A stretch of DNA of 64,000 nt from Phycisphaeraceae bacterium (GCA_019636845.1 JAHBWV010000001.1:3038001-3102000); one strand, 5' to 3'; counted from the first letter of the stretch, positions 54,196 through 63,540 are shown. Notes: a model not told the origin generated them from the letters alone. A program made the numbers and translations.

Positions 54196-56228
54196 AGCCC
54201 GTCCTCCGATTCCGCCGCCTGCGCCGGCTTCACTACAACCCGATACTTCACCGTGATCCTCGCCTCATCCGGATACCCGGGCGGCACGTCAGGCACGATC
54301 GGTGCCAACGCCTCCACCGCCTCGTTCGCCGCCCGGAATGCCGTCTCCTCCACCATCGACGCCGCAGGACCGCCCTCACCGATCAACTGAACCACAGGAC
54401 GCGCCGGCGTCTGCGGACCAGAGATAAACCGACGACCCTCGCCCTCAGATGCCGACTCGCGCCCTCCCTCGTTGAACGTCAGCGTGTCCGCCGGACGCGT
54501 CGGAGTGCTCGGCTTCGCCTCCGTGAACACGATCTCGCGAATCTCAGGGGGAACGATCACATAAGGAACGCCCGCACGCGCACGATTCCGGTCCAGCCAA
54601 TCGCCGATCGTCGCGCGATAGAACTGCTGCACCTGCGGCTCCGGCGTCGCGAATACGATCTCGACCTCGATCGTCGGGCCCGCCGGAGCACCGCCATCGC
54701 GCGGCTCCTCCACCCGCCCCCGTCCACGCCCACCCCCGCGATCATCGTAAGGATCGGACCCCGAATCGCCCTGGGGCGTCACCACACCGAGATAATTCGT
54801 CTTGTAAGAGACCATCCGAAGCACAGGGCGCGATCCGGTCGTCGCACGCGCATCCGCGCTCCGCACCATCAACGCAAGATCGTTCGCAAGGTGCGGATAC
54901 ACCTCCCGATCCTTCATCAACGTGATGATGTTCGCCGCCGTCAGGTTCGTACCCGCCGCACCCACAACTCCCGCCGCAGTCGCCTCCGATTGCGCACGCT
55001 TGAACGCGCTCACCGCATCATCAATCGCACGCGGCCTCGGCGCACCCGCCACCGCGCTCGAATCCAGCATCGGACGGATGAACATCGCGCCCGTCGCCGC
55101 CACCGCCAGACCCGCGGCCGTCGCGAACCACTTCTGCTTGTTCTTCCACATCGTCGAACGAAGGATCGCCGTCGGCATCAGGTTCGCATTGATCGCGTTC
55201 ATCCCCAGGCCCTGGATCGCGCACCCATATGCCGTCGCAAGCGTCAGCACATTGTCATTGAACGCCGGCGCACGCTCCCCCTCCGCCTTCAGCCGCTTGA
55301 ACTCCTCCATGCGGTACACGTCGAGCTGCAACTGCTGCTTCAAAAACTTCCGAAGCCCCGGAAGATTGAACGTCGAGCCAAGACCGATCAGCCGCGTCAG
55401 CTTCGCCTCGCGATGCAGCGACTGGTAATACCCCACCGAACGCTGCACATCCTGCACAAGATCCTGGAACACCGGACGCATCGCCTGCATGATCTGACGC
55501 GCCGCCTTGCTCGTGTCCGCCTCTCGCTTCACCTTCTCCGCCTTCGGATACGTCAGCTTGAACGCCTCAACCAACGCATTCGTGAACTGGTGACCGCCGA
55601 TCGGAAACGTCCTGATCCACACACGCCCAGACTCCGCGATCACCAGATCCGTCGACGTCGTGCCGATATCTAGCAGAATCGTCCCCGCCGTCTGCTCCGT
55701 GAACGACAGATCGAACGCCAACGCGTTGTACGCCGCCACAGGCCCGAGCGTCACGATCTGCGGCACAATCCCAACGTCCGCCAGCATGTCCAGACGCTCG
55801 CGGATCCGATCCTTCGTGATCGCAAAGATCCCCACCTCCACATCCGGCGAGTCCGGGCTCACAAACGTCTGATAGTCCCACTCAACCTCCTCAAGAGGGA
55901 ACGGGATCTGCTGCACCGCCTCGAACTTCACGATGTCCGGAACCTTCTTCGGCTCCACCGGAGGAAGCTTCGCAAACCGCGCAAACCCCGCATGCCCCGG
56001 CACGCTCACCGCGATCGTCGCCCCCGACAGGTCATACTGGCTCGCCAACGCGCCGAGCGCCACACGCAACGCGTCGTTCTGGTCCAGGTCAGGCGTCGAG
56101 AGCACCTTCGCGTGTGGAACGATCGCAAAGTCCACGACACGCACGCCCTCGCCATCGCTCTCAAGCTTGATCGCCTTGATAGCGCCCGCCCCGACCTCGA
56201 TTCCCCAGCACACATTCGACGATGGCAT
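54192..56228 (-). CDS. PilM-like type IV pilus assembly ATPase-fold protein, fused to a C-terminal extension
   Basis: A 678-residue protein, started at the ATG six bases after GGAGGT. Residues 1-370 have the actin-like PilM fold (CWGIEVGAGAIKAIKL, GTILLDIGTTSTDLVIA, GLGSTFNLPGLRKFLKQQL). PilM proteins bind PilN's cytoplasmic tail at the inner membrane. The remainder (about 300 residues) begins with a hydrophobic helix (about 385-405) and contains a mostly periplasmic region, with IEVEIVFATPEPQVQQFYRATIGDWL as a PilN-like periplasmic part. So it looks like a fusion of PilM with a PilN-type protein. First gene of the minus-strand cluster. Confidence 0.82.
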   Translation of the reverse strand: MPSSNVCWGIEVGAGAIKAIKLESDGEGVRVVDFAIVPHAKVLSTPDLDQNDALRVALGALASQYDLSGATIAVSVPGHAGFARFAKLPPVEPKKVPDIVKFEAVQQIPFPLEEVEWDYQTFVSPDSPDVEVGIFAITKDRIRERLDMLADVGIVPQIVTLGPVAAYNALAFDLSFTEQTAGTILLDIGTTSTDLVIAESGRVWIRTFPIGGHQFTNALVEAFKLTYPKAEKVKREADTSKAARQIMQAMRPVFQDLVQDVQRSVGYYQSLHREAKLTRLIGLGSTFNLPGLRKFLKQQLQLDVYRMEEFKRLKAEGERAPAFNDNVLTLATAYGCAIQGLGMNAINANLMPTAILRSTMWKNKQKWFATAAGLAVAATGAMFIRPMLDSSAVAGAPRPRAIDDAVSAFKRAQSEATAAGVVGAAGTNLTAANIITLMKDREVYPHLANDLALMVRSADARATTGSRPVLRMVSYKTNYLGVVTPQGDSGSDPYDDRGGGRGRGRVEEPRDGGAPAGPTIEVEIVFATPEPQVQQFYRATIGDWLDRNRARAGVPYVIVPPEIREIVFTEAKPSTPTRPADTLTFNEGGRESASEGEGRRFISGPQTPARPVVQLIGEGGPAASMVEETAFRAANEAVEALAPIVPDVPPGYPDEARITVKYRVVVKPAQAAESEDGL

Positions 56229-56513
56229 GTCCGAACCTCCGATCCGCACCGACAGCGGCACGAATCATCCGACCTTCCTTTGACCACGTCCCGTCGCCGT
56301 CACCGTCCCGGCCGAATACGGGGTGGCGATGGTACACCACACGCCCATTATCCACAAAGCACCCAACCTGCTCACAACCATCACGCCGACTGAATCGCGA
56401 ACGCGATCGATGAACCTTCCATACGAACCCATACGCCTCAAGGATGCCCGGCGATCACCCCATCCTGCCGACCGTGACACCCCCGTGACCCCCGCACACG
56501 TCCAGCACACCCA

Positions 56514-56819
56514 TCACGCACCCTTCGACAGCACCCGATCCTTCCTATCCATCCCCCAACTCCCAAGGCCCACCACCACGCATCCCACAACTACCACCCA
56601 CCAGATCCCCACCGGTGCCTTCAACGGCACCCACGATGCAGGAGAACCCCAACCAAACATGTGATACCCCAGCACAAACGCCCCCAGCCCACACCCAAGC
56701 CGCGTCCACGCGCCCGGCTTCGCACCCTCGCTCCGCGTGATCCCGGATCGACCCCGAGCGATCAGCACCGCCCCAAACGACGCCATCACCCCCCCGCACA
56801 CCATCAACACCACGCCCAT
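56514..56819 (-). CDS. Small membrane protein
   Basis: A 101-residue protein with two or three hydrophobic segments (residues 2-22, 44-58, 72-92). It begins three bases after the stop of the MEMO-family gene, on the same strand, so it is the second gene of that transcript. No family recognised. Confidence 0.55.
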   Translation of the reverse strand: MGVVLMVCGGVMASFGAVLIARGRSGITRSEGAKPGAWTRLGCGLGAFVLGYHMFGWGSPASWVPLKAPVGIWWVVVVGCVVVGLGSWGMDRKDRVLSKGA

Positions 56820-56822
56820 GGA

Positions 56823-58169
56823 TCACGCCATCGACATCGAGACGGAAGAAACCATCCCGACGCCCTGAGGATCCATCGCCGCGGCATAATGCAGAATCTC
56901 AACTGTCTGCGGCGCAACGATTTGCAGCGTAGCCACCAGGTTCCCCGTCGAGCACCACCTCGTCGGGTTCTGCTGCCAGGCCATCGCCGCCACCAGATCC
57001 TCCGGCTTGTTCTGACGAACCAGTTCCAGCATCTCCCGGTCGTGCTGGAAAATCCGGTTCCTGAACGCCACCGCCTCGGACTCATCCCCGCCCAGTTTCT
57101 GCTGGTCCCCAAACGCCGGACCGACATGGCTCAGATCAGCCGAACTCACCACCAGGGTCTTCCCCGGGATCTCGGCCAGGATCTCACGCATCGCCTCCAC
57201 AAACGGAGCCAGCGCAACACCCTTCCCATCGTACGATTCACCGTTGTTCACACTCGGGTCGTGCACCAGCACCCCGACCACCTTGCAGAACCGCCCGCTC
57301 TCATCCGGCCCCAGGCAGTGCTGAATCCACGGGATCTGCAACTCGATCGAGTGCTCGCGCTCGTGGTCGAAACGATTCTCGAAGACCTTGTCACCAAGAC
57401 GCTTACGCAGCCCCGCGACGATCTGCTCATCGACCTCGCACGTCCCCAGCGGGCTCTGGAACCCCTTGTCACACGCCGTGATACCAGTCCCCAGCCCGAA
57501 GTGGTTCGTCCCCAGGATCACCACCCGGTCCGGACGATCAACCACCCGCATCCGCCCCCACACGCTCGCGTAGTTCACCCACCCCCGCGCGTAATCCACG
57601 TGCGGGGCAACGATCGCCGCCGGCAACGCATCAAACGAAGGATTCGCCGCGCTCTCCAACGCCTTCGCGATCCACTGGTCCATGATCGCCCGCAACTTGG
57701 CAGGCCCCAGTTCCGCTCGCTGCTCCTCCGTCGCCTCCTCACCCAGCTCCTGATTCACCAACGCATCCGCAAACGCCGCCGTCGAGGCCGGAGGCAGCGT
57801 CGGCGAGGAATCGAACTCCTCGCGCATCTTCTCCATCATCCCCTCGAACGTCGGACCAAACAAAAGACCAGCATCATCCAACTGCGCCACCAACTGCTCC
57901 AGGATCGGACGGGTCAAACCCTTCCCCACCTGCGTCACAATCTCGTCGACCGAACGATTCCCGTCCATCAACGGCAGAATCAACTGTGCCGCTGGCATCG
58001 TGAACACCACCTTCTGCGAGATCTGGCGTGCATCCGCAAGACCAAGCACCTGCTGCTCACCCATCTGGGCCGGAAAGCCCCGGACAGGACGCAACTTCGG
58101 TTTCAGATGGTGCTCAAACGACGCATTGAAAGGGGCAACTTGGTTCGGCTGTGGCTCGGGAGTGCTCAT
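56823..58169 (-). CDS. MEMO-family protein with an N-terminal extension (AmmeMemoRadiSam system protein B-like)
   Basis: A 448-residue protein. The C-terminal about 275 residues match MEMO (APHVDYARGWVNYASVW, HFGLGTGITACDKGF, SADLSHVGPAFG and NLVATLQIV), an alpha/beta fold related to nonheme iron dioxygenases, with conserved His/Asp residues. The N-terminal about 165 residues are not part of MEMO and have a helical segment followed by GNRSVDEIVTQVGKGLTRPILEQLVAQLDDAGLLF, which looks like a winged helix. Its biochemical role is unclear. The usual AmmeMemoRadiSam radical SAM and AMMECR1 partners are not next to it. Start at M before STPEPQ; weak Shine-Dalgarno. Confidence 0.78.
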   Translation of the reverse strand: MSTPEPQPNQVAPFNASFEHHLKPKLRPVRGFPAQMGEQQVLGLADARQISQKVVFTMPAAQLILPLMDGNRSVDEIVTQVGKGLTRPILEQLVAQLDDAGLLFGPTFEGMMEKMREEFDSSPTLPPASTAAFADALVNQELGEEATEEQRAELGPAKLRAIMDQWIAKALESAANPSFDALPAAIVAPHVDYARGWVNYASVWGRMRVVDRPDRVVILGTNHFGLGTGITACDKGFQSPLGTCEVDEQIVAGLRKRLGDKVFENRFDHEREHSIELQIPWIQHCLGPDESGRFCKVVGVLVHDPSVNNGESYDGKGVALAPFVEAMREILAEIPGKTLVVSSADLSHVGPAFGDQQKLGGDESEAVAFRNRIFQHDREMLELVRQNKPEDLVAAMAWQQNPTRWCSTGNLVATLQIVAPQTVEILHYAAAMDPQGVGMVSSVSMSMA

Positions 58170-58320
58170 TCGATCCAATGGTAGGATGCGCGCACGCCAC
58201 TTCCGAGCAGACCACCATGTATCAAGCAACCACCCGTAGACCCCGTGCGGCTGCGCGCTAGACTCTTGGCCCTGCTCGGGGTGTCGCGCCCCGAGGCATC
58301 GCACGATCGTGAGGTCCCCT

Positions 58321-58635
58321 ATGACGACGTTCAAGCCCGGTCAGCAGGTCAAGTGCACCGTGACCGCCCTCCCAGCCACCGACGACCAGACCTCCACCAT
58401 CGAGCGCCTCATGCGCCGAGATGCCGGCGCAAAGCGCGCACTCAAGAAGGGACACCGCCGACGCCAGCAGGAAATGGTCGTCTATAACCGCGGCAACCGC
58501 GACTGGTACAAGCGCGAGAAGTGCGGCAAGGTCGTCCGCGTCACCCAAGGCGCAACCTGGTCCATGCCCTACACCCTCGACATGGCCCACGACATCGCCG
58601 CCGTCTCCGCGTTCATCAAGATCGAAGCCGCCTGA
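58321..58635 (+). CDS. Small basic protein of unknown function
   Basis: A 104-residue protein with a high Arg/Lys content (MRRDAGAKRALKKGHRRRQQEMVVYNRGNRDW). The start ATG is seven bases after GAGG; an overlapping GTG lies in the ribosome binding site. A nucleic acid- or ribosome-binding role would fit the charge, but this is a guess. It is divergent from the MEMO gene. Confidence 0.6.
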   Translation: MTTFKPGQQVKCTVTALPATDDQTSTIERLMRRDAGAKRALKKGHRRRQQEMVVYNRGNRDWYKREKCGKVVRVTQGATWSMPYTLDMAHDIAAVSAFIKIEAA

Positions 58636-58695
58636 GTCTCCGCAACTCACGCCGGTGCTCGCATCTCCCGCTTTCAACTGAGCAGGAGCCCATCG

Positions 58696-59196
58696 ATGAA
58701 GACCGCTCTCAAAGCCGTTGCACTCGCAACGGCTTCTTTCTTGCTCTGCTCCGCCTGCGACCGCGCCGCAGACGTCAAGCCCGGCGCCGCCAACGGCGCA
58801 CAGGATCCCGCGCCCATCACTCACACCTACCAGACCCGCGGCATCATCGAATCCCTCCCCGATCGCAGCAAGCCCACCGCAGAACTCCAGATCCGCCACG
58901 AAGCAATCAACGACTTCGTCGATGGCGCAGGCAAACTCATCGGCATGAACGCCATGATCATGCCCTTCCCAGATCTCGCTCAAGGCGTCACACTCGAAGG
59001 CCTCGCCGTCGGCGACAAGATCGAGTTCTCATTCACCAACACCTGGTCAGGCGCCGAGACATCGCGCAGGCCGAGATGGGTCATCGACTCCATCTCCAAA
59101 CTCCCCCCCGAAACCGAACTCACCTTCGGCAAGAAGTCCACGCCACGCGAATCCGAAGCCGAACCGGCAGACGCGCCCACAACCGAGTCCCCCTGA
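58696..59196 (+). CDS. CusF-like copper-binding lipoprotein
   Basis: A 166-residue protein with a signal peptide ending near Cys21 (LLCSAC; the lipobox is not classical). The domain has the CusF pattern: TYQTRGIIESLPD, a metal-ligand His in QIRHEAINDFVD, and MNAMIMPFP with the paired Met residues, followed by LAVGDKIEFSF. CusF domains bind Cu(I)/Ag(I) and hand it to an RND pump or bind metal to protect the periplasm. The tail is acidic. An RND gene starts the window but is 58 kb away and its partner is unproven. Confidence 0.78.
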   Translation: MKTALKAVALATASFLLCSACDRAADVKPGAANGAQDPAPITHTYQTRGIIESLPDRSKPTAELQIRHEAINDFVDGAGKLIGMNAMIMPFPDLAQGVTLEGLAVGDKIEFSFTNTWSGAETSRRPRWVIDSISKLPPETELTFGKKSTPRESEAEPADAPTTESP

Positions 59197-59305
59197 AACG
59201 GGACCTCATAGCCGCCGCCCGCACATCCGATCCCATTCAACATGACCAGGATCGCAGACCGCTCTCACGCGCCCGCTCCGCGCCACACCCCCGCCGACAT
59301 CCGGT

Positions 59306-59349
59306 GAAAAAGAAAAACCCGGCACTCAGCCAGAGGCCAAGCGCCGGGT
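59306..59349 (-). terminator. Rho-independent terminator
   Basis: ACCCGGC (59317-59323) and GCCGGGT (59343-59349) form a 7-bp stem (longer with a partial inner pairing) and are followed on the minus strand by TTTTTCTTTTTC. It lies about 170 bases after the uracil-DNA glycosylase stop. Confidence 0.75.
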
Positions 59350-59515
59350 CTCGTGGGGGTCTGGAGAAAGAGGACAATCGCCTCGCGTCGGGAACGTCAA
59401 CCGCACCCGACAAAGGTCTCTTCGATCGGTTCCGGGCCGAGGTTCCGCCCATCTCTGAGGAAATCGCCCCTCAGATCGTTTTACGGATTTTCCCTTAATC
59501 GACTCGCTCGTCAGC

Positions 59516-60313
59516 TCACTGCCCCTCGCCACGCCGAGGCGTAAGCCCAAGCCGCTCCACGACCTTCAACAAATCGGACCACACCTTCGCGCGGTTCTCG
59601 GTCGTGTACGCACGCAGCAGATACGCGGGGTGATACGTCGGCATCACCGGCACCTCAAGCCCCGATGGTCTCCGGAACACCGACCACAACCCTCGCAAGC
59701 GCCCCATCGACTCCTCAGTCTCCAGGATCGTGCGCGTCGCAGGAAGCCCCAGCGTCACGATCACCTCCGGCGCAACGATCTCGATCTGCTCGAACAGATA
59801 CGGTGCGCTCGCACGCGTCTCCTCCAGCGTCGGGGTCGCGTTGTTCGGAGGCCTCACCTTCAGCACGTTCGCGATGTAGACGCGCTCCCGCTCCAGTCCC
59901 ATCGCCACGATCATCCGTTGCAACAAGTCACCGGCCCGCCCCACAAACGGACGCCCCGTCAGATCCTCCTGCTCACCCGGCGCCTCGCCGATGAACATCA
60001 GCCGCGCACACGGATCACCCTCGCCGAACACGATGTTCGTATAACTCGAAATGAACGGCGCATGCGGTGCATCCCGCTCGTACCGCGCCCTCAGATCATC
60101 GAGCCGACGCTGCCGCTCCGCACCCGACCCACCCGACACACCCACCGGCGTGGGCTTCGGCTCGATCATCGCCCCACCACCCTGCGATGCAGGAACAGGC
60201 GACCGATACGCCGGCACAAAGTCCACACCAAGCAAGGATGACGTCCGCGCGTGCTGCGCGACAACCCGGGCCAGCGCAGGATCCGCATCGCTCCGTGGGG
60301 CTCGTCCGCTCAT
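59516..60313 (-). CDS. Uracil-DNA glycosylase, family 4/5-like, without Fe-S cysteines
   Basis: A 265-residue protein. Motif A FIGEAPGEQED, GRPFVGRAGDLL and the active-site PTYHPAYLL are those of family 4 (thermophilic-type) uracil-DNA glycosylases, which excise uracil from DNA. Those enzymes carry a [4Fe-4S] cluster bound by four Cys; here only one Cys exists (Cys102), and the expected positions are Val153 (LKVRPPNN) and Ser169. The first 65 residues are low-complexity Pro/Gly-rich. So catalysis is plausible but structure must be stabilised differently. Start at M before SGRAP, weak ribosome binding site. Confidence 0.82.
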   Translation of the reverse strand: MSGRAPRSDADPALARVVAQHARTSSLLGVDFVPAYRSPVPASQGGGAMIEPKPTPVGVSGGSGAERQRRLDDLRARYERDAPHAPFISSYTNIVFGEGDPCARLMFIGEAPGEQEDLTGRPFVGRAGDLLQRMIVAMGLERERVYIANVLKVRPPNNATPTLEETRASAPYLFEQIEIVAPEVIVTLGLPATRTILETEESMGRLRGLWSVFRRPSGLEVPVMPTYHPAYLLRAYTTENRAKVWSDLLKVVERLGLTPRRGEGQ

Positions 60314-60491
60314 GCTCGGACTGTACGGCAAGCAGCACCCGCCCAGCGACTTGAGCGATTCCGGAGGCCAGACATTCACCCCGAATGCCGATGAGAACAG
60401 ATCACACGACCCAGGCACCAGGTCGCCCTATGCTCCCGCGCCCGGCCAAGTCCCGCACGGACCGCCACTTCACGATCGGAGACCCCGTCCC

Positions 60492-61313
60492 ATGATCGAG
60501 ACCTCATCGCTCAACCGCTCCTGGCTGATCCGCATGGGGATCATCATCATCGTCTTCCTCGGCTTCGGTGTCTGGGGTTGGTACGACGCAACCATCGCCT
60601 ATCCAGAACGAGGGATCAAGGCCGCCGAGTTCATGGAAAAAGAATACCTCGCCAAGGCCGACGACCAGGGCCGCCTCATGAACGCGAGCGTCCCTGAGCC
60701 CGTCCGCACCCACGCCGTCCTCCGCACCGGAGCAACCAACGAACTCGACGCGATCCTCTTCCGCTGGCTCGACGCCCTCAGCATCGTCGGACGCCTCTCC
60801 GAAGAGCACACCACCTTCGCCGATCCCGCCAAGCGGCTCTCGGAACTCCAGACCTCATGGGGCTCCAAGAAAAGCCCCAAGCCCCTCTCCGCGCTCGACA
60901 TCCCTACGCAGTACCTCATCATGGTCACCTGCACCGTCATCGGGCTCCTCGTCCTCGTGATGGTCATCAAGGTCTCGCGCCTCAAGTACACCTTCGACCC
61001 CGCAACCAACACGCTCACCCTCCCCGGCGGACACACCCTCACACCCGACGACCTCGCCGAGATCGACAAGCGCAAGTGGCACAAGTTCATCGTCTTCCTC
61101 AACTTCAAACCCCAGCACGCCACGCTCGGAGGAAAGTCCATCAAGGTCGATCTCCTCCGCCACGCCAAGGTCGAACAGTGGATCCTCGCCATGGAAGCCA
61201 TCGCCTTCCCCGAATCCGCCAAGCCCGCGCCCACCACCGACGCCCCACTCTCCGCTGCAGCGGAAGCAGATCCAACAACCAAGCCGGACAACGAGCAGTC
61301 GCAGACCGCCTGA
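60492..61313 (+). CDS. Membrane protein with two helices, unknown function
   Basis: A 273-residue protein: helix 1 at about 13-32, a periplasmic or extracytoplasmic loop (about 35-135), helix 2 at about 137-160, and a cytoplasmic C-terminus of 110 residues that contains TFDPATNTLTLPGGHTLTPDDLAEIDKRKWHKF, similar to PH-like YdbT or bPH domains. No enzyme motif. An ATG after a GGAGA is the chosen start; the longer upstream frame has no such features. Confidence 0.7.
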   Translation: MIETSSLNRSWLIRMGIIIIVFLGFGVWGWYDATIAYPERGIKAAEFMEKEYLAKADDQGRLMNASVPEPVRTHAVLRTGATNELDAILFRWLDALSIVGRLSEEHTTFADPAKRLSELQTSWGSKKSPKPLSALDIPTQYLIMVTCTVIGLLVLVMVIKVSRLKYTFDPATNTLTLPGGHTLTPDDLAEIDKRKWHKFIVFLNFKPQHATLGGKSIKVDLLRHAKVEQWILAMEAIAFPESAKPAPTTDAPLSAAAEADPTTKPDNEQSQTA

Positions 61314-61383
61314 AGCCCTCCCCCGGCGACAGTCCGCGACCCCCGATCCCAACAATGGCTCGATCGCACTCCGGAGTCCGCCC

Positions 61384-61893
61384 GTGTGGATGACGATCGC
61401 CGCAGCTTCCACCTTCGCGCTGGTCGCCCTGCTCGGCGTCGCACTCACCGCCATCACCCTCCCCGGGCTCTGGCTCCCCATCGTCGGCGCAATCCTCTGG
61501 GAGATCTCCTTCCCGGATACCTTCTCATGGTGGACCATCGGCGCGTGCGCTCTCCTCTGCCTCGCAGGCGAAGCCGTTGAGTTCTTCGGAGCCGCGCACG
61601 GTGCCGCAAAGTCAGGTGGAGGCAGACCCGCCGCATGGGGCGCCACCATCGGCAGCATCATCGGCGCCATCCTCGGAAGCATCGTCCTCCCCATCATCGG
61701 CACCATCATCGGGGCCGTCGGCGGCGCGGCCATCGGAGCCCTCTCCGCCGAACGCGGCATCGCCGACAAAGGGTGGAAGCAGTCCCTCGCCAGCGCATCC
61801 GGTGCCGCCAAGGGCAGAGCCCTCGCGCTCATCGTCAAGTCGGCCATCGCCGGAGCCGTCGGCGTCGCGATCCTCATCGACGCCGTGATCTGA
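61384..61893 (+). CDS. DUF456-family membrane protein
   Basis: A 169-residue protein with four hydrophobic segments and a Gly-rich central repeat (IGSIIGAILGSIVLPIIGTIIGAVGGAAIG) typical of the DUF456 family of unknown function. It starts at GTG nine bases after GGAG; an ATG two codons later is also possible. 70 bases after the preceding gene on the same strand. Confidence 0.75.
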   Translation: MWMTIAAASTFALVALLGVALTAITLPGLWLPIVGAILWEISFPDTFSWWTIGACALLCLAGEAVEFFGAAHGAAKSGGGRPAAWGATIGSIIGAILGSIVLPIIGTIIGAVGGAAIGALSAERGIADKGWKQSLASASGAAKGRALALIVKSAIAGAVGVAILIDAVI

Positions 61894-62014
61894 GCAAATC
61901 CTTGACCCGACACCCCGCCCCTCGGGCAACCCGGATCCCCGCGATCCGATATGCTCTCCCATCGCCGGGGCGGAGCCGCCGGCCCGACAGACCGAAGGAA
62001 GGGAGTACCGCTGG

Positions 62015-63499
62015 ATGCCAAAGGCACCGGTGAGCCAGACCAGGCAAAGCAAGATCGTCAAGGACGCCTCCGACACCATGAACGGTGTCAAGAACTTCGT
62101 CCTCGACACCAACATCCTGCTCCACAACCCGAACGCACTGTTCGTGTTCAAGGAGCACAACGTCATCATCCCATTCACCGTCATCGAGGAACTCGACAAA
62201 CTCAAACGCAAGGAAGACGACCTCGGACGAAACGCCCGGGAGACCATCCGCCACCTCGACCGGCTCCGCACCCAGGGACGCCTCACCGACGGCGTCCGAT
62301 GGGGCGAGCACAGCCCGCGCGTCGGTGCCGCCGCATCCGTCAGCGCAGACGGACTCAACGGCACCATCCGCATCGACATCGGCGACCACGAGCGACCAGA
62401 TGCCATCCGCGAAGAGATGCCCGACAACCGCATCATCGCCGTTGCCTACACCCTTCAGAAGAGCGGCGTCCGCACCGTCTTCGTCTCCAAAGACCTCTCC
62501 GCACGCATCAAGTCCGACGCCCTCGGCATCACCACCGAAGACTTCGAGAACCAGAAGATCGATCTCGACCGCCTCTACACCGGCTACATCACCATCGAGG
62601 TCGAGGACGAGCTCATCGACTCGCTCTACAAAGACCGCCTCCTCGGCGTCGAGCGACTCGCCGACGCCCTCACCTTCTCCGATCCCGAACGCGGCTCCTA
62701 CACACGCGACATCACCGCAAACCAGTTCGCGGTCCTCAAAAGCAAGGACGACCCAGACCACACCGGGCTCTGCCGACGCCTCGCCGACACCGACCACGTC
62801 ATCCCCGTCACCGGGCCCCGAAAGCCCGTCTACGGGCTCATGGCCCGCAACGTGCAGCAGACCATGGCCTTCGACCTCCTGATGGACGACGAGATCCGCC
62901 TCGTCACGCTTCTCGGCGGCGCGGGCACCGGCAAGACCCTCCTCGCGATCGCCGCAGGAATGGCCAAGGTCTTCGCCGAGGAACGCTACGACAAGCTCCT
63001 CGTCGCCCGCCCCATCATGCCCATGGGGCGCGACATCGGCTATCTCCCCGGCGACAAAGACGAGAAACTCACCGCCTGGATGCAGCCGATCTTCGATAAC
63101 CTCGAATACCTCCTCTCCACGCGCGGGGCACAGCTCCAGACGCCAGACTCCCACTCCAGCGAGCAACGCATCGAAAAACTCATCGCCGATGGACGCCTCG
63201 TCCTCGAACCGCTCACCTACATCCGTGGACGCTCGATCCCCCACCAGTTCATGATCGTCGACGAGGCCCAGAACCTCACGCCACACGAGGTCAAAACCAT
63301 CGTCAGCCGCGTCGGCGAGGGAACCAAGCTCATCCTCACCGGAGACATCGGACAGATCGACAACCCCTACCTCGACTCCTCCTCCAACGGCCTCTCCTAC
63401 ACCGTCGAGAAAATGAAGGGGCTCGGACTCGTCGGGCACGTCATGCTCGCAAAGAGCGAACGCTCGGAACTGGCCAGTCTCGCCGCGTCACGCCTCTGA
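62015..63499 (+). CDS. PhoH-family ATPase with an N-terminal PIN domain (PhoH2-type)
   Basis: A 494-residue protein. An N-terminal PIN nuclease domain (about 25-180, with NFVLDTNILLHNP and a run of acidic residues) precedes a PhoH helicase-like ATPase with Walker A GGAGTGKTLLA, Walker B FMIVDEAQN and ILTGDIGQIDNP. PhoH2 proteins unwind and cleave RNA. A GGAAGGGAG precedes the ATG. Ends in a small hairpin shared with the convergent TPR gene. Confidence 0.92.
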   Translation: MPKAPVSQTRQSKIVKDASDTMNGVKNFVLDTNILLHNPNALFVFKEHNVIIPFTVIEELDKLKRKEDDLGRNARETIRHLDRLRTQGRLTDGVRWGEHSPRVGAAASVSADGLNGTIRIDIGDHERPDAIREEMPDNRIIAVAYTLQKSGVRTVFVSKDLSARIKSDALGITTEDFENQKIDLDRLYTGYITIEVEDELIDSLYKDRLLGVERLADALTFSDPERGSYTRDITANQFAVLKSKDDPDHTGLCRRLADTDHVIPVTGPRKPVYGLMARNVQQTMAFDLLMDDEIRLVTLLGGAGTGKTLLAIAAGMAKVFAEERYDKLLVARPIMPMGRDIGYLPGDKDEKLTAWMQPIFDNLEYLLSTRGAQLQTPDSHSSEQRIEKLIADGRLVLEPLTYIRGRSIPHQFMIVDEAQNLTPHEVKTIVSRVGEGTKLILTGDIGQIDNPYLDSSSNGLSYTVEKMKGLGLVGHVMLAKSERSELASLAASRL

Positions 63500-63512
63500 G
63501 TCTCGCAGACTC
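63498..63512. repeat. Short inverted repeat and TCGCAG tandem at a convergent gene end
   Basis: GAGTCT-CGC-AGACTC overlaps the PhoH stop codon and is followed by further TCGCAG copies to about 63531. It is a candidate bidirectional stop signal or simple repeat; there is no T-run. Confidence 0.4.
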
Positions 63513-63540
63513 GCAGTCTCGCAGATCGCAGCACCGCCCC

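Noticed and set aside
63498-63531. CRISPR-like short repeats near the PhoH stop
   Set aside because: The units are only six bases, adjacent, without spacers of regular length.
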